Source: Candidatus Gastranaerophilales bacterium
GTDB lineage: Bacteria > Cyanobacteriota > Vampirovibrionia > Gastranaerophilales > Gastranaerophilaceae
Assembly: GCA_944326545.1 (NCBI GenBank)
Contig: CALVEH010000001.1
Span: forward strand, 259,422 to 323,421
Direction: 5' to 3'
DNA length: 64,000 nucleotides
Below are positions 27,243 through 37,600 of the stretch, in pieces (position 1 is the stretch's first letter; every line of letters starts with the position of its first letter). Position numbers and translations under genes: made by a program. The notes under the pieces are model-generated. The model searched no databases and was not told the DNA's origin. It was given only the letters and a program-made list of their open reading frames with translations.

Positions 27243-29183
27243 ATGGAATTAAAACAACAAAACATTAGCCGTTCACAAAACGGAGTGTTGAAGCTTGCGC
27301 AAAATCAAGAATCAACAAAATTAACCAATCCTTATACAAGCAAAACTGCAGAGATAAAAGATTTTTCTGTAGATAAAAATATCAAGCTTGTTGATGATTA
27401 TTTAAAGAAAATTGATTGGCAAGTAAAAGAAAATTCAAACATGACATATTCTATCCAAGGTTTGAACAATTATATATCATCAGAAATAAGTAAAAATTAT
27501 TGGCTTAATAAGATTTATACAAAAGCAATAAGACAAGCCCATCAAAACGGTGACATACATATTCACGACCTAAATATGATTTCAACATACTGTGTAGGTT
27601 GGGATTTAAAAGATTTACTAATGGAAGGTTTTACGGGTGTAAACGGAAAAGTCAAATGTGCTCCGCCAAAACACTTTAGAACAGCATTAGGACAAATAGT
27701 AAATTTTCTTTATACAATGCAAGGCGAAGCCGCAGGCGCACAAGCCTTTTCCAACTTTGACACTTTGCTTGCTCCTTTTATCAAGTACGACAATCTTGAT
27801 TACGAACAAGTAAAACAAGCCATGCAAGAATTTGTCTTTAATCTTAACGTGCCCACTCGTACTGGATTTCAAACACCGTTTACAAATATAACGATGGATA
27901 TGGTTGTTCCTTCTTATTATGCTGATGCGCCGGTTATTATCGGTGGAGAACTTAAAGAACAAACCTATAAAGAATTTCAAAACGAGATGAATCTTATAAA
28001 CCAAGCATATTTTGAAGTAATGATGCAAGGCGATTACACAGGCAAAGTATTTACATTCCCGATACCAACATACAACATAACAAAAGACTTTGACTGGGAA
28101 AATCCGGCTCTTGAAGGTTTATGGGAAATGACCGCAAAATACGGTATTCCTTATTTTTCAAACTTTATTAACTCTGATATGAACCCTGAAGATGCTCGTT
28201 CTATGTGTTGCAGACTTAGAATTGACAACAGGGAACTTGAATACAGGGGCGGGGGCTTATTTGGCTCTAACCCTCTTACAGGTTCTGTCGGAGTTGTTAC
28301 TATAAATTTGCCAAGAATAGGTTATCTTGCAAATAATGAGGCAGAATTTTTTCAAATGCTGTGCAGAAATATGGAGCTTGCTAAAGAAAGTTTGGAAATT
28401 AAAAGAGCAGTGATAGAAGAATATACAGAAAAAAATCTGTATCCATATACAAAATTTTATCTAAAAGATATAAAAGCTCGTTTTGGCCAATATTGGAAGA
28501 ACCATTTTTCAACTATTGGTATTGTCGGTATGAACGAAACCTGCGAAAACTTTATGGGTAAAAATATCGCCTCTAAAGAAGGAAAAGAATTTGCACTAAA
28601 GGTTATGGATTATATGAGAAATTTAATCTCAGCTTTTCAAAAAGAAACAAAAAACAACTACAACCTAGAAGCAACACCTGCAGAAGGTACATCTTACAGA
28701 CTCGCAAGATTAGATAAAACAAAATTTGATACAATAATATGCGCTAACGAAAAAGATTATCAAATAGGTGCTAAACCTTTCTACACAAACTCTACTCACC
28801 TACCTGTTAATTATACCGACGATATTTTTGAGCTTTTAGACAATCAAGATGAGCTTCAAACAAAATATACAGGCGGCACAGTGGTACATATCTTTGCAGG
28901 GGAAAGAATATATGATACTAATGTGGTTAAAAACTTGGTTAAAAAGGTTTGCGAAAATTACAAGCTACCTTATTTTACGTTTTCGCCAACATTTAGCATC
29001 TGTCCGACACACGGTTATGTCGCTGGAGAACACTTTACTTGCCCTGATTGTGGAGAAAGTTGTGAAGTGTTTTCTCGTGTTGTAGGTTACATAAGCCCTG
29101 TTAATCAATGGAATGAAGGCAAAGCCGAAGAATTTAAAAATAGAAAATACTTCAATATAAAAGAATGTGCTTGCGGAGAATAA
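27243..29183 (+). CDS. nrdD: Anaerobic (class III) ribonucleoside-triphosphate reductase NrdD
   Basis: NrdD reduces ribonucleotides to deoxyribonucleotides with a glycyl radical, so works only without oxygen. The radical site is RVVGYI with Gly615 in the 646-residue protein, and a zinc site is formed by CPTHG and CPDCGESC just before it. The core holds HDLNMISTYCVGWD and the conserved cysteine-bearing segments. At 646 residues it lacks the extra N-terminal length of the ATP-cone-bearing E. coli enzyme (712), resembling the shorter Thermotoga-type. It is under a B12 riboswitch although the enzyme does not use B12. Confidence 0.96.
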   Translation: MELKQQNISRSQNGVLKLAQNQESTKLTNPYTSKTAEIKDFSVDKNIKLVDDYLKKIDWQVKENSNMTYSIQGLNNYISSEISKNYWLNKIYTKAIRQAHQNGDIHIHDLNMISTYCVGWDLKDLLMEGFTGVNGKVKCAPPKHFRTALGQIVNFLYTMQGEAAGAQAFSNFDTLLAPFIKYDNLDYEQVKQAMQEFVFNLNVPTRTGFQTPFTNITMDMVVPSYYADAPVIIGGELKEQTYKEFQNEMNLINQAYFEVMMQGDYTGKVFTFPIPTYNITKDFDWENPALEGLWEMTAKYGIPYFSNFINSDMNPEDARSMCCRLRIDNRELEYRGGGLFGSNPLTGSVGVVTINLPRIGYLANNEAEFFQMLCRNMELAKESLEIKRAVIEEYTEKNLYPYTKFYLKDIKARFGQYWKNHFSTIGIVGMNETCENFMGKNIASKEGKEFALKVMDYMRNLISAFQKETKNNYNLEATPAEGTSYRLARLDKTKFDTIICANEKDYQIGAKPFYTNSTHLPVNYTDDIFELLDNQDELQTKYTGGTVVHIFAGERIYDTNVVKNLVKKVCENYKLPYFTFSPTFSICPTHGYVAGEHFTCPDCGESCEVFSRVVGYISPVNQWNEGKAEEFKNRKYFNIKECACGE

Positions 29184-29184
29184 A

Positions 29185-29874
29185 GTGCAAATAGCAGGGC
29201 TACAAAAATCATCTTTGGTGGATTATCCGTCTAAAATTGCGGCTGTAATTTTTACTTTAGGCTGCAATTTTAGATGCCACTATTGTCACAATCCAAATAT
29301 TTTGACAGCAGTTTCTTCAAACAAACTTTTTGAAGAGGCTGCTGTGTTTGATTTTTTAGAAACCAGAAAGGGAAAGCTTGATGCAGTAGTCGTCTCTGGG
29401 GGTGAACCGACATTGCAAAAAGATATTGCAGGATTTTTTAAAAAGCTTAAAGAAATGGATTTTTTGACCAAACTTGATACTAATGGCACAAACCCACAGG
29501 TGCTAGAACTTTTAATTAAACAAAAACTTGTTGACTATGTGGCAATGGATATTAAAGCTCCGCTAGAAAAATACCAAGACATTGTTGCAACCAATATTGA
29601 TACAAATAAAATACACCAAAGCATAAGTATTTTAAAAAACGCTGATATACCTTATGAATTTAGAACAACAACAGTTAAATCTCAGCTTTCTTATGCTGAT
29701 TTTGAAAAAATAGGACTCTTGATAAAAGGTGCACCCCTATATTACTTGCAAAAATTCAAATCTGATACAACACTCAATCCGAATTTTTCAAAAGAAAAAA
29801 CTTATTCTGACGAAGAATTTTTAAAGATAAAAGCTATGCTGCAAACATACATAAAAAACGTATTTATAAGATAA
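29185..29874 (+). CDS. nrdG: Anaerobic ribonucleotide reductase activating protein NrdG
   Basis: NrdG is a radical-SAM enzyme that puts the glycyl radical on NrdD. The iron-sulfur motif CNFRCHYC (CxxxCxxC) and the following GGEPTL SAM-binding stretch are clear. Start choice: GTG at 29185 lies six bases after GGAG and gives the natural N-terminus MQIAGLQKSSLVDYPSK; an upstream GTG at 29167 lies inside nrdD and is less likely. The gene begins one base after the nrdD stop, so translation is coupled and it shares the riboswitch. Confidence 0.92.
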   Translation: MQIAGLQKSSLVDYPSKIAAVIFTLGCNFRCHYCHNPNILTAVSSNKLFEEAAVFDFLETRKGKLDAVVVSGGEPTLQKDIAGFFKKLKEMDFLTKLDTNGTNPQVLELLIKQKLVDYVAMDIKAPLEKYQDIVATNIDTNKIHQSISILKNADIPYEFRTTTVKSQLSYADFEKIGLLIKGAPLYYLQKFKSDTTLNPNFSKEKTYSDEEFLKIKAMLQTYIKNVFIR

Positions 29875-29936
29875 ATTGTTCCGCCTTATGTATGAATTGT
29901 TTTGAAAAACCGATTGATTTATGCTAAACCTTTATT

Positions 29937-30602
29937 ATGAAAAGATTTATTATTTTATTTTTGGTAGTTTTAGTATATTCAATATCGTTATTTAATACAC
30001 AGGCATTAGCTGATGTAATGCCTTATTATACAGGTTCGATAAGCAATGACACCATTGGCTTTTTACAAGTTCCAAAAAGCTTTAAGCTTTATCTCTATCC
30101 GAGAGAAGATTCGCAAAATATAGAAAATGTCACTTGGACAGATACTGAAGTTAAGCTTAATAAAAAAACAATAGAACCTGCTGCTCTTTTTGCTGCTCAA
30201 GTGCAGGCAAAGGATCTTGCTTTTTGTATGGTTGTTGATATGCAAGACGATTGGTATCAAATTATATATGACAAAGACGACAACAAAAAAGGCTGGATAA
30301 AATCAACAAATATCGATAATTTTTGGAGCCTTAAAGATTTTTATTCTTACTATGGAAGAAAATATGGTCTGTATTACATGAAGAATATAGATTATCGCAA
30401 AAGAGGATACTACAGCGGAGCTGACAAGCTATCTCAAAAACTTGGCGGTTTTACATATATACGCTCAATAAAATTGAGTAAAATTAGTGGAAACTGGGCA
30501 CTTGTAACAGTACTTGATATGGGCGGTCAGCTAAAAATAGGTTATGTTCAATGGAGAGAAGACGATGGTTCTATAAGTCTTTTCCCAAAACTTGCCAATT
30601 AG
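29937..30602 (+). CDS. Exported protein, possible SH3-like domain
   Basis: The 221-residue product begins with a signal peptide (FIILFLVVLVYSISLFNTQALA, cut near residue 25). The mature part is beta-rich; the section FCMVVDMQDDWYQIIYDKDD followed by KKGWIKSTNIDNFW resembles the WYQVxxxxxxGWV pattern of bacterial SH3 domains, which often bind peptidoglycan. No catalytic motif is seen. It ends convergently with the STAND gene, overlapping by four bases. Function is not assigned beyond an envelope location. Confidence 0.65.
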   Translation: MKRFIILFLVVLVYSISLFNTQALADVMPYYTGSISNDTIGFLQVPKSFKLYLYPREDSQNIENVTWTDTEVKLNKKTIEPAALFAAQVQAKDLAFCMVVDMQDDWYQIIYDKDDNKKGWIKSTNIDNFWSLKDFYSYYGRKYGLYYMKNIDYRKRGYYSGADKLSQKLGGFTYIRSIKLSKISGNWALVTVLDMGGQLKIGYVQWREDDGSISLFPKLAN

Positions 30603-33600
30603 ATTTTTATATTATTTAGCTGACAAAATGTTTTAAACGAATTAAAGCTTTTTTGAACATCTTCAATAACTGCTTCTATTTCAAGTTTTTCTGCTTGTTC
30701 GATTGCTTTTTTGTATGCAGCTACTGCGTTTTGTGCGTATGTATGTCCGTTTTTAGGCTTTCTTAAAACCATTTCTTCAAGATATTTTGCATAAAGTTGA
30801 TAAACAGAAACTTTTAAAAGTTTCATATTGTATTTTTTAGCAATTCTCAACGATTTTTCTATATACATTTTTGCTGCATCCATATCACCCTTGATAATAT
30901 AGATTTCTGCAATAAGTTTTTTAAATAAAACCATAAAGTAGTAATTTGAAATCTTAGGATTTTTGGCAACATCCAATGCTTTTTGAGAAATGTGCAAGGC
31001 TTTTTCACTTCCGTCTGTCACAAGAGTAAGCTTCGCTATATAATACCAGCAAAGGAAAGCACCTGCAGCTATTTTTTCTTTAGCAAAGACAGTAATTTGT
31101 TCGTTGAATATATTTAAAGCTTTAGAAAGATTTCCTTCTTCTTGAAGTATTTTGCCTAAAAATACTCTCAAAAGATTTTTAACAAGAACGTCGTTATAGT
31201 TGTTTGCAAAAGTCACAACAGAGAACAAATCTGCCTTGATATTTTGCCAGTCATGTCTGTGCAGTTTATTCAATATATTTATGAAATTCCACATTGAAAT
31301 GACTTCCGGTTCAACAATTTCTTTTGATGTTTCTTGTGTAAGCTCAATGAGAATATCATCAGAGCGTTTTAAATTGCCTTGCATTGAGTACGCAAGAGCG
31401 CGTGCTAATTTTACTCGTTGCAAATAGTTTTTATTGTCAACGTGGTTCTTTTCAACTATTTCATCAATTAGTTTTAAAATTTCGAAACTTTTGTTATTAC
31501 CTTGAGAAATTAGCGCCATTGCTAAAGTTAAATTACACTCTAACCAAGCTTCGTAGATTGTATCTTTAGATATACCATTAGTTGGAGATTCCTGCGAAAG
31601 AGCTTTTTCAACAATCGGGATGATATCATTGGTTGCTACGTTATAAATTTCTTCCGAATTTCCAATACAAAACATTGCATTGAGTTTCTTTTGTTTTATT
31701 AATGCACATTCTAGTTTTTTTTCAGGGCTTTCTATTAATTTTAGAGCTGTATCAACAGATTCTATAACTCCATAATAGTTACCTGTGAGTGAACAACTTT
31801 TGCTCAAATAACCTGCTAGTTCAATAATCTTGGGCTTGTTATCTACTTTCATTGCGTTATTAATTGCAGCAGACAAATAAGAAATAGCCTCTGATGGTTT
31901 TGTTTGATAGATGAGTTTGCCCATTCTTTCCTGAATATTATTGATAATAACAGAATTGTTTTCAGGTTTTTCTTCTTGCGCTATTTTTAAACATTGTTTT
32001 TGTGACAATGTCCACAAATGTTCGTCGCCAAGATATGCGCATAATTTTATGTTATCTGTCCAAATATTTAACGCCAGCAATTTTTGGTTTAAGCTTTGTG
32101 CGATAAGTGCTTTTAAAGCATTGCTTGAAAGTGTGAAAGAGCTGATAATATCAAAAATCTTTTCATTCAACAGTACAAAATCTTTGCTTTGTTTTGCTTT
32201 TTCATAAACAAAACGCCAAAGCAGAGTGTTTTTAAATTCATATATATTGCTATTAAATTGCGAAATATATGCGAACGTACTAAGCATCTTTATTACATTT
32301 TGGAATTGTTGAGCTTCAAGCTTCATAATTATTCCAAGAAGCTTAACGTTAAACTTATTACCCATAATGGCTGCTGTGCATAGAGTTTTAAATGCAAGAG
32401 GAAATTTCTTTTGCAAATGAGTCAATCTATACACAAGTATCTCGTAAAGATTCTTAGGTAGATTTAATGCAATCGGATTTTGAGCATATCTTATTTTTCC
32501 GCTTTCGGAATAAAATGCTTTGTTCTCGTTTAAAAGAACAATCATTTGTTCGATATATGCACTGTTGCCTTGGGATAATGTATAAATTCTTTCAAAAATC
32601 TCTTTTGGTAATGGATTTGAACCTTTTAAGAATAATTTTATCAGATTGTCTGCGTCACGTGGTGAAAGATTAGATAATCTTATGTCTTCGTATTGATTTT
32701 GGAATATTTTTTCTGAATAAAAATAGCCTTGGGTAATGCGGTTATCTTTGTATGAAATTATTAGTTTTATGTTTTCGTTAAGATTGCCTCTATCAACGAA
32801 ATAAGATAAAAATTCGTATGAAGCTCCGTCAATCATGTCAAAATCGTCAATTATTATTATCAATTTTGATTTTTTCGACAATTCACAAATAAGTTTTTCT
32901 AACAGAGCAAAAGTCACATCTTTGTTGTTTAAAATGTCCTCAAAGTTTGCAGTCAATGTCGGATACAAAAAGTTGAACAAATTGTTTATTTCATCAACAT
33001 TAAAGAATGGCAAACTTTGTGACAACATTCTTTTTGCTTGGCGCAGAAAATCGTTTGACATATTAGAAAAATTCGGCATATTGAAAAATGTCAAAACTAT
33101 TTCTTGGAAGATGCCAAAAGGGCTAATTTGAGAGTTTGCGCTACATTCTCCCCAAAGCCAGATGTAATTTTGCTTTAATAAATCGTTAAAAAGATACCTT
33201 AAAACAGTAGATTTGCCGCATCCTTCAGGTGCACTTAGACCTATTATAAGTTTTTCCGGTTGAGCTATTGCTGATATGATACGATTTTTGGCTTTTATTT
33301 GATCCAGCTCTTTCGGTAGATCTCCAACCAAACTTTCTTCTTGTACTATTGGGACTGTTTTGTTATCTGAAGAAAACTCTTTATTTAATACATCTTTAGA
33401 TTTGTTTTTTACAGTCTTTTTATTCGGCTTTACATTATCTATAGGTGATTTTTGGGTGAAAGTTTCTATGTTTTTGACAACTTTTTCTTCAGAAACAACA
33501 ATATCTGTGTTTATGACTTTTTTAGATTTTATATTTTCTTTTTTTAATCCCGAAGATATTTTATCAGTGCCATCAGGTATTGCCAATAAATCTTTTGACA

Positions 33601-33934
33601 CACCTTTGTATATAGTATTTGATTGTTTTTCTTGTGGCTTTTGGGTTTGTTGTTCTTCGAATTTCTTCATCTTCGATAAATCTGTTATCGAAACTTCTGC
33701 TACAACTTTTTTAAAAAGTGTACCGCATTTTCTGCAGCTTTGTGCTTTAGGAAGATTCAAACTTTTACATTTTGGGCAGTGCTTTAAAAGCTGCAATCCG
33801 CATCTTTTGCAATATTCGGCAATGATTGGGTTTACGTTGCCGCAAACAGGGCATACCGACTGAACCTTGGTGTGACAATGATTACATCTTAATGCGTTAT
33901 CAGGTATTTCTTTTTTACATTTTAAACAGAGCAT
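30599..33934 (-). CDS. Zinc-ribbon STAND-type ATPase with TPR-like C-terminus
   Basis: This 1111-residue protein starts with three Cys4 zinc ribbons (Cys 3/6/17/20, 28/31/42/45, 53/56/67/70), then about 140 charged residues. An AAA/STAND ATPase follows: Walker A APEGCGKST at about residues 235-243 and Walker B LIIIIDDFDMI near 360. Residues 500-1100 are helical repeats of TPR or MalT-like type. STAND proteins act as signal switches, folding up until a ligand binds; zinc ribbons may contact nucleic acid or protein. It has no visible HTH output domain. It is the third gene after the anti-sigma-like and sigma-like genes, 80 bases after the latter. The ligand is unknown. Confidence 0.75.
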   Translation of the reverse strand: MLCLKCKKEIPDNALRCNHCHTKVQSVCPVCGNVNPIIAEYCKRCGLQLLKHCPKCKSLNLPKAQSCRKCGTLFKKVVAEVSITDLSKMKKFEEQQTQKPQEKQSNTIYKGVSKDLLAIPDGTDKISSGLKKENIKSKKVINTDIVVSEEKVVKNIETFTQKSPIDNVKPNKKTVKNKSKDVLNKEFSSDNKTVPIVQEESLVGDLPKELDQIKAKNRIISAIAQPEKLIIGLSAPEGCGKSTVLRYLFNDLLKQNYIWLWGECSANSQISPFGIFQEIVLTFFNMPNFSNMSNDFLRQAKRMLSQSLPFFNVDEINNLFNFLYPTLTANFEDILNNKDVTFALLEKLICELSKKSKLIIIIDDFDMIDGASYEFLSYFVDRGNLNENIKLIISYKDNRITQGYFYSEKIFQNQYEDIRLSNLSPRDADNLIKLFLKGSNPLPKEIFERIYTLSQGNSAYIEQMIVLLNENKAFYSESGKIRYAQNPIALNLPKNLYEILVYRLTHLQKKFPLAFKTLCTAAIMGNKFNVKLLGIIMKLEAQQFQNVIKMLSTFAYISQFNSNIYEFKNTLLWRFVYEKAKQSKDFVLLNEKIFDIISSFTLSSNALKALIAQSLNQKLLALNIWTDNIKLCAYLGDEHLWTLSQKQCLKIAQEEKPENNSVIINNIQERMGKLIYQTKPSEAISYLSAAINNAMKVDNKPKIIELAGYLSKSCSLTGNYYGVIESVDTALKLIESPEKKLECALIKQKKLNAMFCIGNSEEIYNVATNDIIPIVEKALSQESPTNGISKDTIYEAWLECNLTLAMALISQGNNKSFEILKLIDEIVEKNHVDNKNYLQRVKLARALAYSMQGNLKRSDDILIELTQETSKEIVEPEVISMWNFINILNKLHRHDWQNIKADLFSVVTFANNYNDVLVKNLLRVFLGKILQEEGNLSKALNIFNEQITVFAKEKIAAGAFLCWYYIAKLTLVTDGSEKALHISQKALDVAKNPKISNYYFMVLFKKLIAEIYIIKGDMDAAKMYIEKSLRIAKKYNMKLLKVSVYQLYAKYLEEMVLRKPKNGHTYAQNAVAAYKKAIEQAEKLEIEAVIEDVQKSFNSFKTFCQLNNIKI

Positions 33935-34014
33935 TACAAAAACCGCTTATTTGTTTAAGCATATTATATGATAAAGATTGATGAATTTATATAATCAAAC
34001 AGAGCTAAGAACAA

Positions 34015-34608
34015 CTAAAAATGAGATTTAACTATTTTTAAAATCTCTATTAATCTTTTGCTTACTTCTGCTTGAGATATATTTACATCTTTAGCAATAT
34101 CTTTTTGCTTAAACTCTCTTACATATCTCAAATAAAATATCTTCAAAAATTCTTTTGAAGGATTTTCTCTTTGAGCAACCAGAACAATATCAACTATTTT
34201 TTGAAGAAGATCCTTTCTAACGATTTTTTCTTCAAAAGAATCTCTCGGATCAGCTATATCGTAAACAAAAGGTTCGCTTGCAACGATACTAGTTGCTTGA
34301 GTTTTTTCAACTTCAGGCTCTTCTACTTTTGCTGGAACCGGATTCATTAGCACTTCACGAGTGCTAACATATTTGTTTTCTCTACGTCTAACTCTACCGT
34401 TTTGTTTAAGAACGGTCAGGATAGATGTGTTTACGACTTTAGCAATATAATTTTCTATGTCTTTGATATTTACGTTATCAAATAATGAATATGATCTTTT
34501 TAATGTTTCTGAACAAAAATCTTCTAAAAGATCTTCATTCCCCTTATATTTATTATTCGACTTTATTAATTTTTCTATAAGCTCTTTTTGTTCGTTTATA
34601 GTATCCAA
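34015..34608 (-). CDS. Sigma-70-like (ECF-type) regulator
   Basis: The 197-residue protein has a C-terminal helix-turn-helix of the sigma region 4 kind (FKQKDIAKDVNISQAEVSKR) preceded by LKIFYLRYVRE. The N-terminal half (NEDLLEDFCSETLKRSYSLF) resembles the ECF region 2 helix, but the sequence is divergent and the linker is long (about residues 85-125). It could be a true alternative sigma factor or an HTH regulator of similar fold. The product lies between an anti-sigma-like zinc protein and a STAND ATPase on one strand, with a 52-base gap after the former, which favours a sigma/anti-sigma pair. Confidence 0.65.
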   Translation of the reverse strand: MDTINEQKELIEKLIKSNNKYKGNEDLLEDFCSETLKRSYSLFDNVNIKDIENYIAKVVNTSILTVLKQNGRVRRRENKYVSTREVLMNPVPAKVEEPEVEKTQATSIVASEPFVYDIADPRDSFEEKIVRKDLLQKIVDIVLVAQRENPSKEFLKIFYLRYVREFKQKDIAKDVNISQAEVSKRLIEILKIVKSHF

Positions 34609-34660
34609 TTTCGCAACCCAATTCTATAAATAACTTTATTGATTATATCATATCATAGAA

Positions 34661-37600
34661 TTAGAAATTAATTATCAAAGTTAAGAAATAATCTGAGTTG
34701 TAATTTTTTAATTTTGGAACACTAACGTATTTAAGAGTATTTTTTATGCTCTTTGTTATTGCTGCATCTATTTTGTCGGAACCGCTGGATTCCAGTACCT
34801 GTATGCCTTTCATTGTATTGTCAGGTGCTATTTCAAATGAAACTTTTACACTATTATTAAATGCAACATCAGAGGCATTTGCTAAATCATTTTGTAAATT
34901 TAGCTGAATATTTTTACCTGCAGTTTGTAAATATTCTTTAACAGAAGGTTCAACTGCAAGTTTTTCATTTATTTGCCAAGATAATTTTGTAATAGATATA
35001 GCAGCAGGTTTGTCAGAGAATGAGTTTGTCATTGATTTGTTTATATCTTGAGATACAGCCGCTGATGATGTATCAGCTGCTTCTTCTTCTGAACCTTTAT
35101 TTTGAAAATCAAATACTTGATTATCCTGTGCTGTGTCAATGGAATCGTTATTTGCCGCTATATTTTTTTGATACATATAAAATCCACCGGCAGCACCTCC
35201 AATAGCAAGAAGTGTTATTAATGCACCTGCAACTGCCAGTTTTTTAGTCTTTTTAACAGCTTCTGCACTCATTGGTTCTTGAGATAAATCTAGTTCAACA
35301 TGTTCACCATCTTGAGGAACATTTTGTTCATCAAAAAGATTTTCTATTTCACCATTTTCTGCAGTTTGACCATTTTCTGGATTTTCTGATTCTGGTTGTT
35401 GATAATCTTCGTCAGTTAATTCTATACCTTCTTGTAAATCTTCGGTAGAGTTTTGGGTATTTAGTGAGTCGTTATCTTGAGTTTGCGTGTCATCGTCAGA
35501 TAATAGAGCAAGAAGATCGTCATCTAAAAGGTCTTGCAATTCACTGTTTTCTTGAGATTGTTCAGAATTAGTGTTGTTTTCATTAAAATATGTTTGTTCA
35601 TCTGCCGGTGGCATATCAGAAATCTCCTGTTCCTCGTTAAACTCTGTATTTACTTCACTTGAAAACTCAGTAGAATTATTGTCTTGGTAATCATTAGTTT
35701 CTGTTGTTATGTTTTCTTTGAATTCTTCTGCTCTGTTTTCTTCAAGAGTTGTCTCTTCGTCAATTTTGAAATCTGCTGTTGCATCGTCGTTTGGGATATT
35801 ATTTTCTTCCTGCAATTCGCTAATTTCATTAAGTTCGTCAATTGTTTCTAAATCTTCAAACTCTAGAGAATTGTCAGCTTCTTGTGATTCTTCAAATTCT
35901 TGGTTTTGAGAAAGTTTTTCTGTTGTATTTTCTTGCAATATTTCATCAGATAATTCATCCAGCTGTTCAACTTCTTCAATTGGATGAATATCTTCTGGTT
36001 CGTTATTTTCTAATGATATTTTTGCTTCAGAGATGTCTTCATTTAATTTGTCGGATTCAATACCAATTAAATCTTGTTCTGAAGTTTCTTCTAATGTCTC
36101 TGGTTGTTCATTAGGATTATTAAATGAGTCTTCTTCGATATTGTGTTCTTCCAAAATAATATCTTCTGAAACATTTAAAGTGTCATCATTTGTTGTTTCT
36201 TCTAATTCTAATGATATGTCATCGTTGAGTTCTTCAATATTATCTAATTCTTGATTTTCAATTTCGAGATTAATATTGTCGTTTTCTTCTTCTTTAATTT
36301 CTTCATGAAGGTCATCAAGCTCAACATTCGTATCTAAATTAGTTTGTGAGTTATCTTCAGCAACTTCTTCAAGTTCCATAGGAGTATCTAAATCGGCTTG
36401 TAAGTTGTCTTCAGCAATTTCTTCAAGCTCCATAGGAGCATCTAAATCGGCTTGCAAGTTGTCTTCAGCAACTTCTTCAAGTTCCATAGGAGTATCTAAA
36501 TCGGCTTGCAAGTTGTCTTCAGTGACTTCTTCAAGTTCTATAGGAGCATCTAAATCGGCTTGCAAGTTGTCTTCAGTGACTTCTTCAAATTCCATATGCG
36601 TTTCTAAATCGGCCTGTAAGTTATCCTCTGCAACTTCTTCAAGTTCCACAGGAGAATCTAAATCAGCTTGCAAGTTATCTTCAGCAACTTCTTCAAGTTC
36701 TATAGGAGCATCTAAATCGGCTTGCAAGTTGTCTTCAGCAACTTCTTCAAGTTCTATAGGAGAATCTAAATCAGCTTGCAAGTTATCCTCTGCAACTTCT
36801 TCAAGTTCTATAGGCGTTTCTAAATCTGCCTGTAAGTTATCCTCTGTAACTTCTTCGTCAGTTGCTTCTGATAGTGGTTCTTTTGTCTCTGCCAAATCCT
36901 CTACAGGAGAGCTTGCAAAAGCTTCTATAGATGCATTTAATTCATCGAAAGATTCTTGATTGATTGAATCTATTTCATCAAGCTGTTCTAAGTCATCTTC
37001 TGTTAAATTATCTGATTCTACAAGGTTTTCTACCTCAGTATTGGAATCATCCAAAGCAATATTGTCTTGTTCAGATAATTCAACATCTGTTTGATTATTT
37101 TCAGGCGTTATTTCTTGGTCTTCTTCTGTAAGGGATTCTATTTCTTCTTGCTCAGAAATTAAAGATTCATTGTTATCTGTTAAAGTTTCTTCAATTTCTG
37201 AAGAACTTTCTTCTTTTTGTTGTTCTTCCTGATCATCATAAAGATTTAAAATCTCAGGCTCAAGTTCTTTTCCGATTTCTTCAACAACTTCGGCAGCGCC
37301 TGCAGCTAAAGCACCTTGAGCAATAATTGATGCCGCTTCACCCGAGACTAATGCCCCAGATGCAGACGGGAGTGCACCCCCCAGTTTTATTGCTTCTTCG
37401 TCCGGCAAATCTTCGCCGGCATTTTCAACAAACGCCATATTGGCGATAACAGCTTGATCCACCTCCTTTTTGTTTCCGGATAAAACACTTAAAGTACTAT
37501 CATTTAAAAGTTCGTGGTAATTTTTGAGTTGTGACACAATGTCGTCAAAATCATTCATATCACAGAATGTCTCTCGACATACAGGGCAGGTCGCCACGTG

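Noticed and set aside
27243-27510. ATP-cone regulatory domain at the NrdD N-terminus
   Set aside because: The protein is about 65 residues shorter than E. coli NrdD and I could not find the ATP-cone pattern in the first 90 residues.
36317-36856. Regular repeats considered as a CRISPR array
   Set aside because: Units are adjacent with no variable spacers, keep a 54-base frame, and lie inside a long ORF.
36405-36959. Long plus-strand open frame encoding a Ser/Ala/Cys-rich repeat protein
   Set aside because: It is the exact mirror of the 54-base repeat in the minus-strand anti-sigma-like gene. It has no ribosome site, and its repetitive composition follows from the coding strand.
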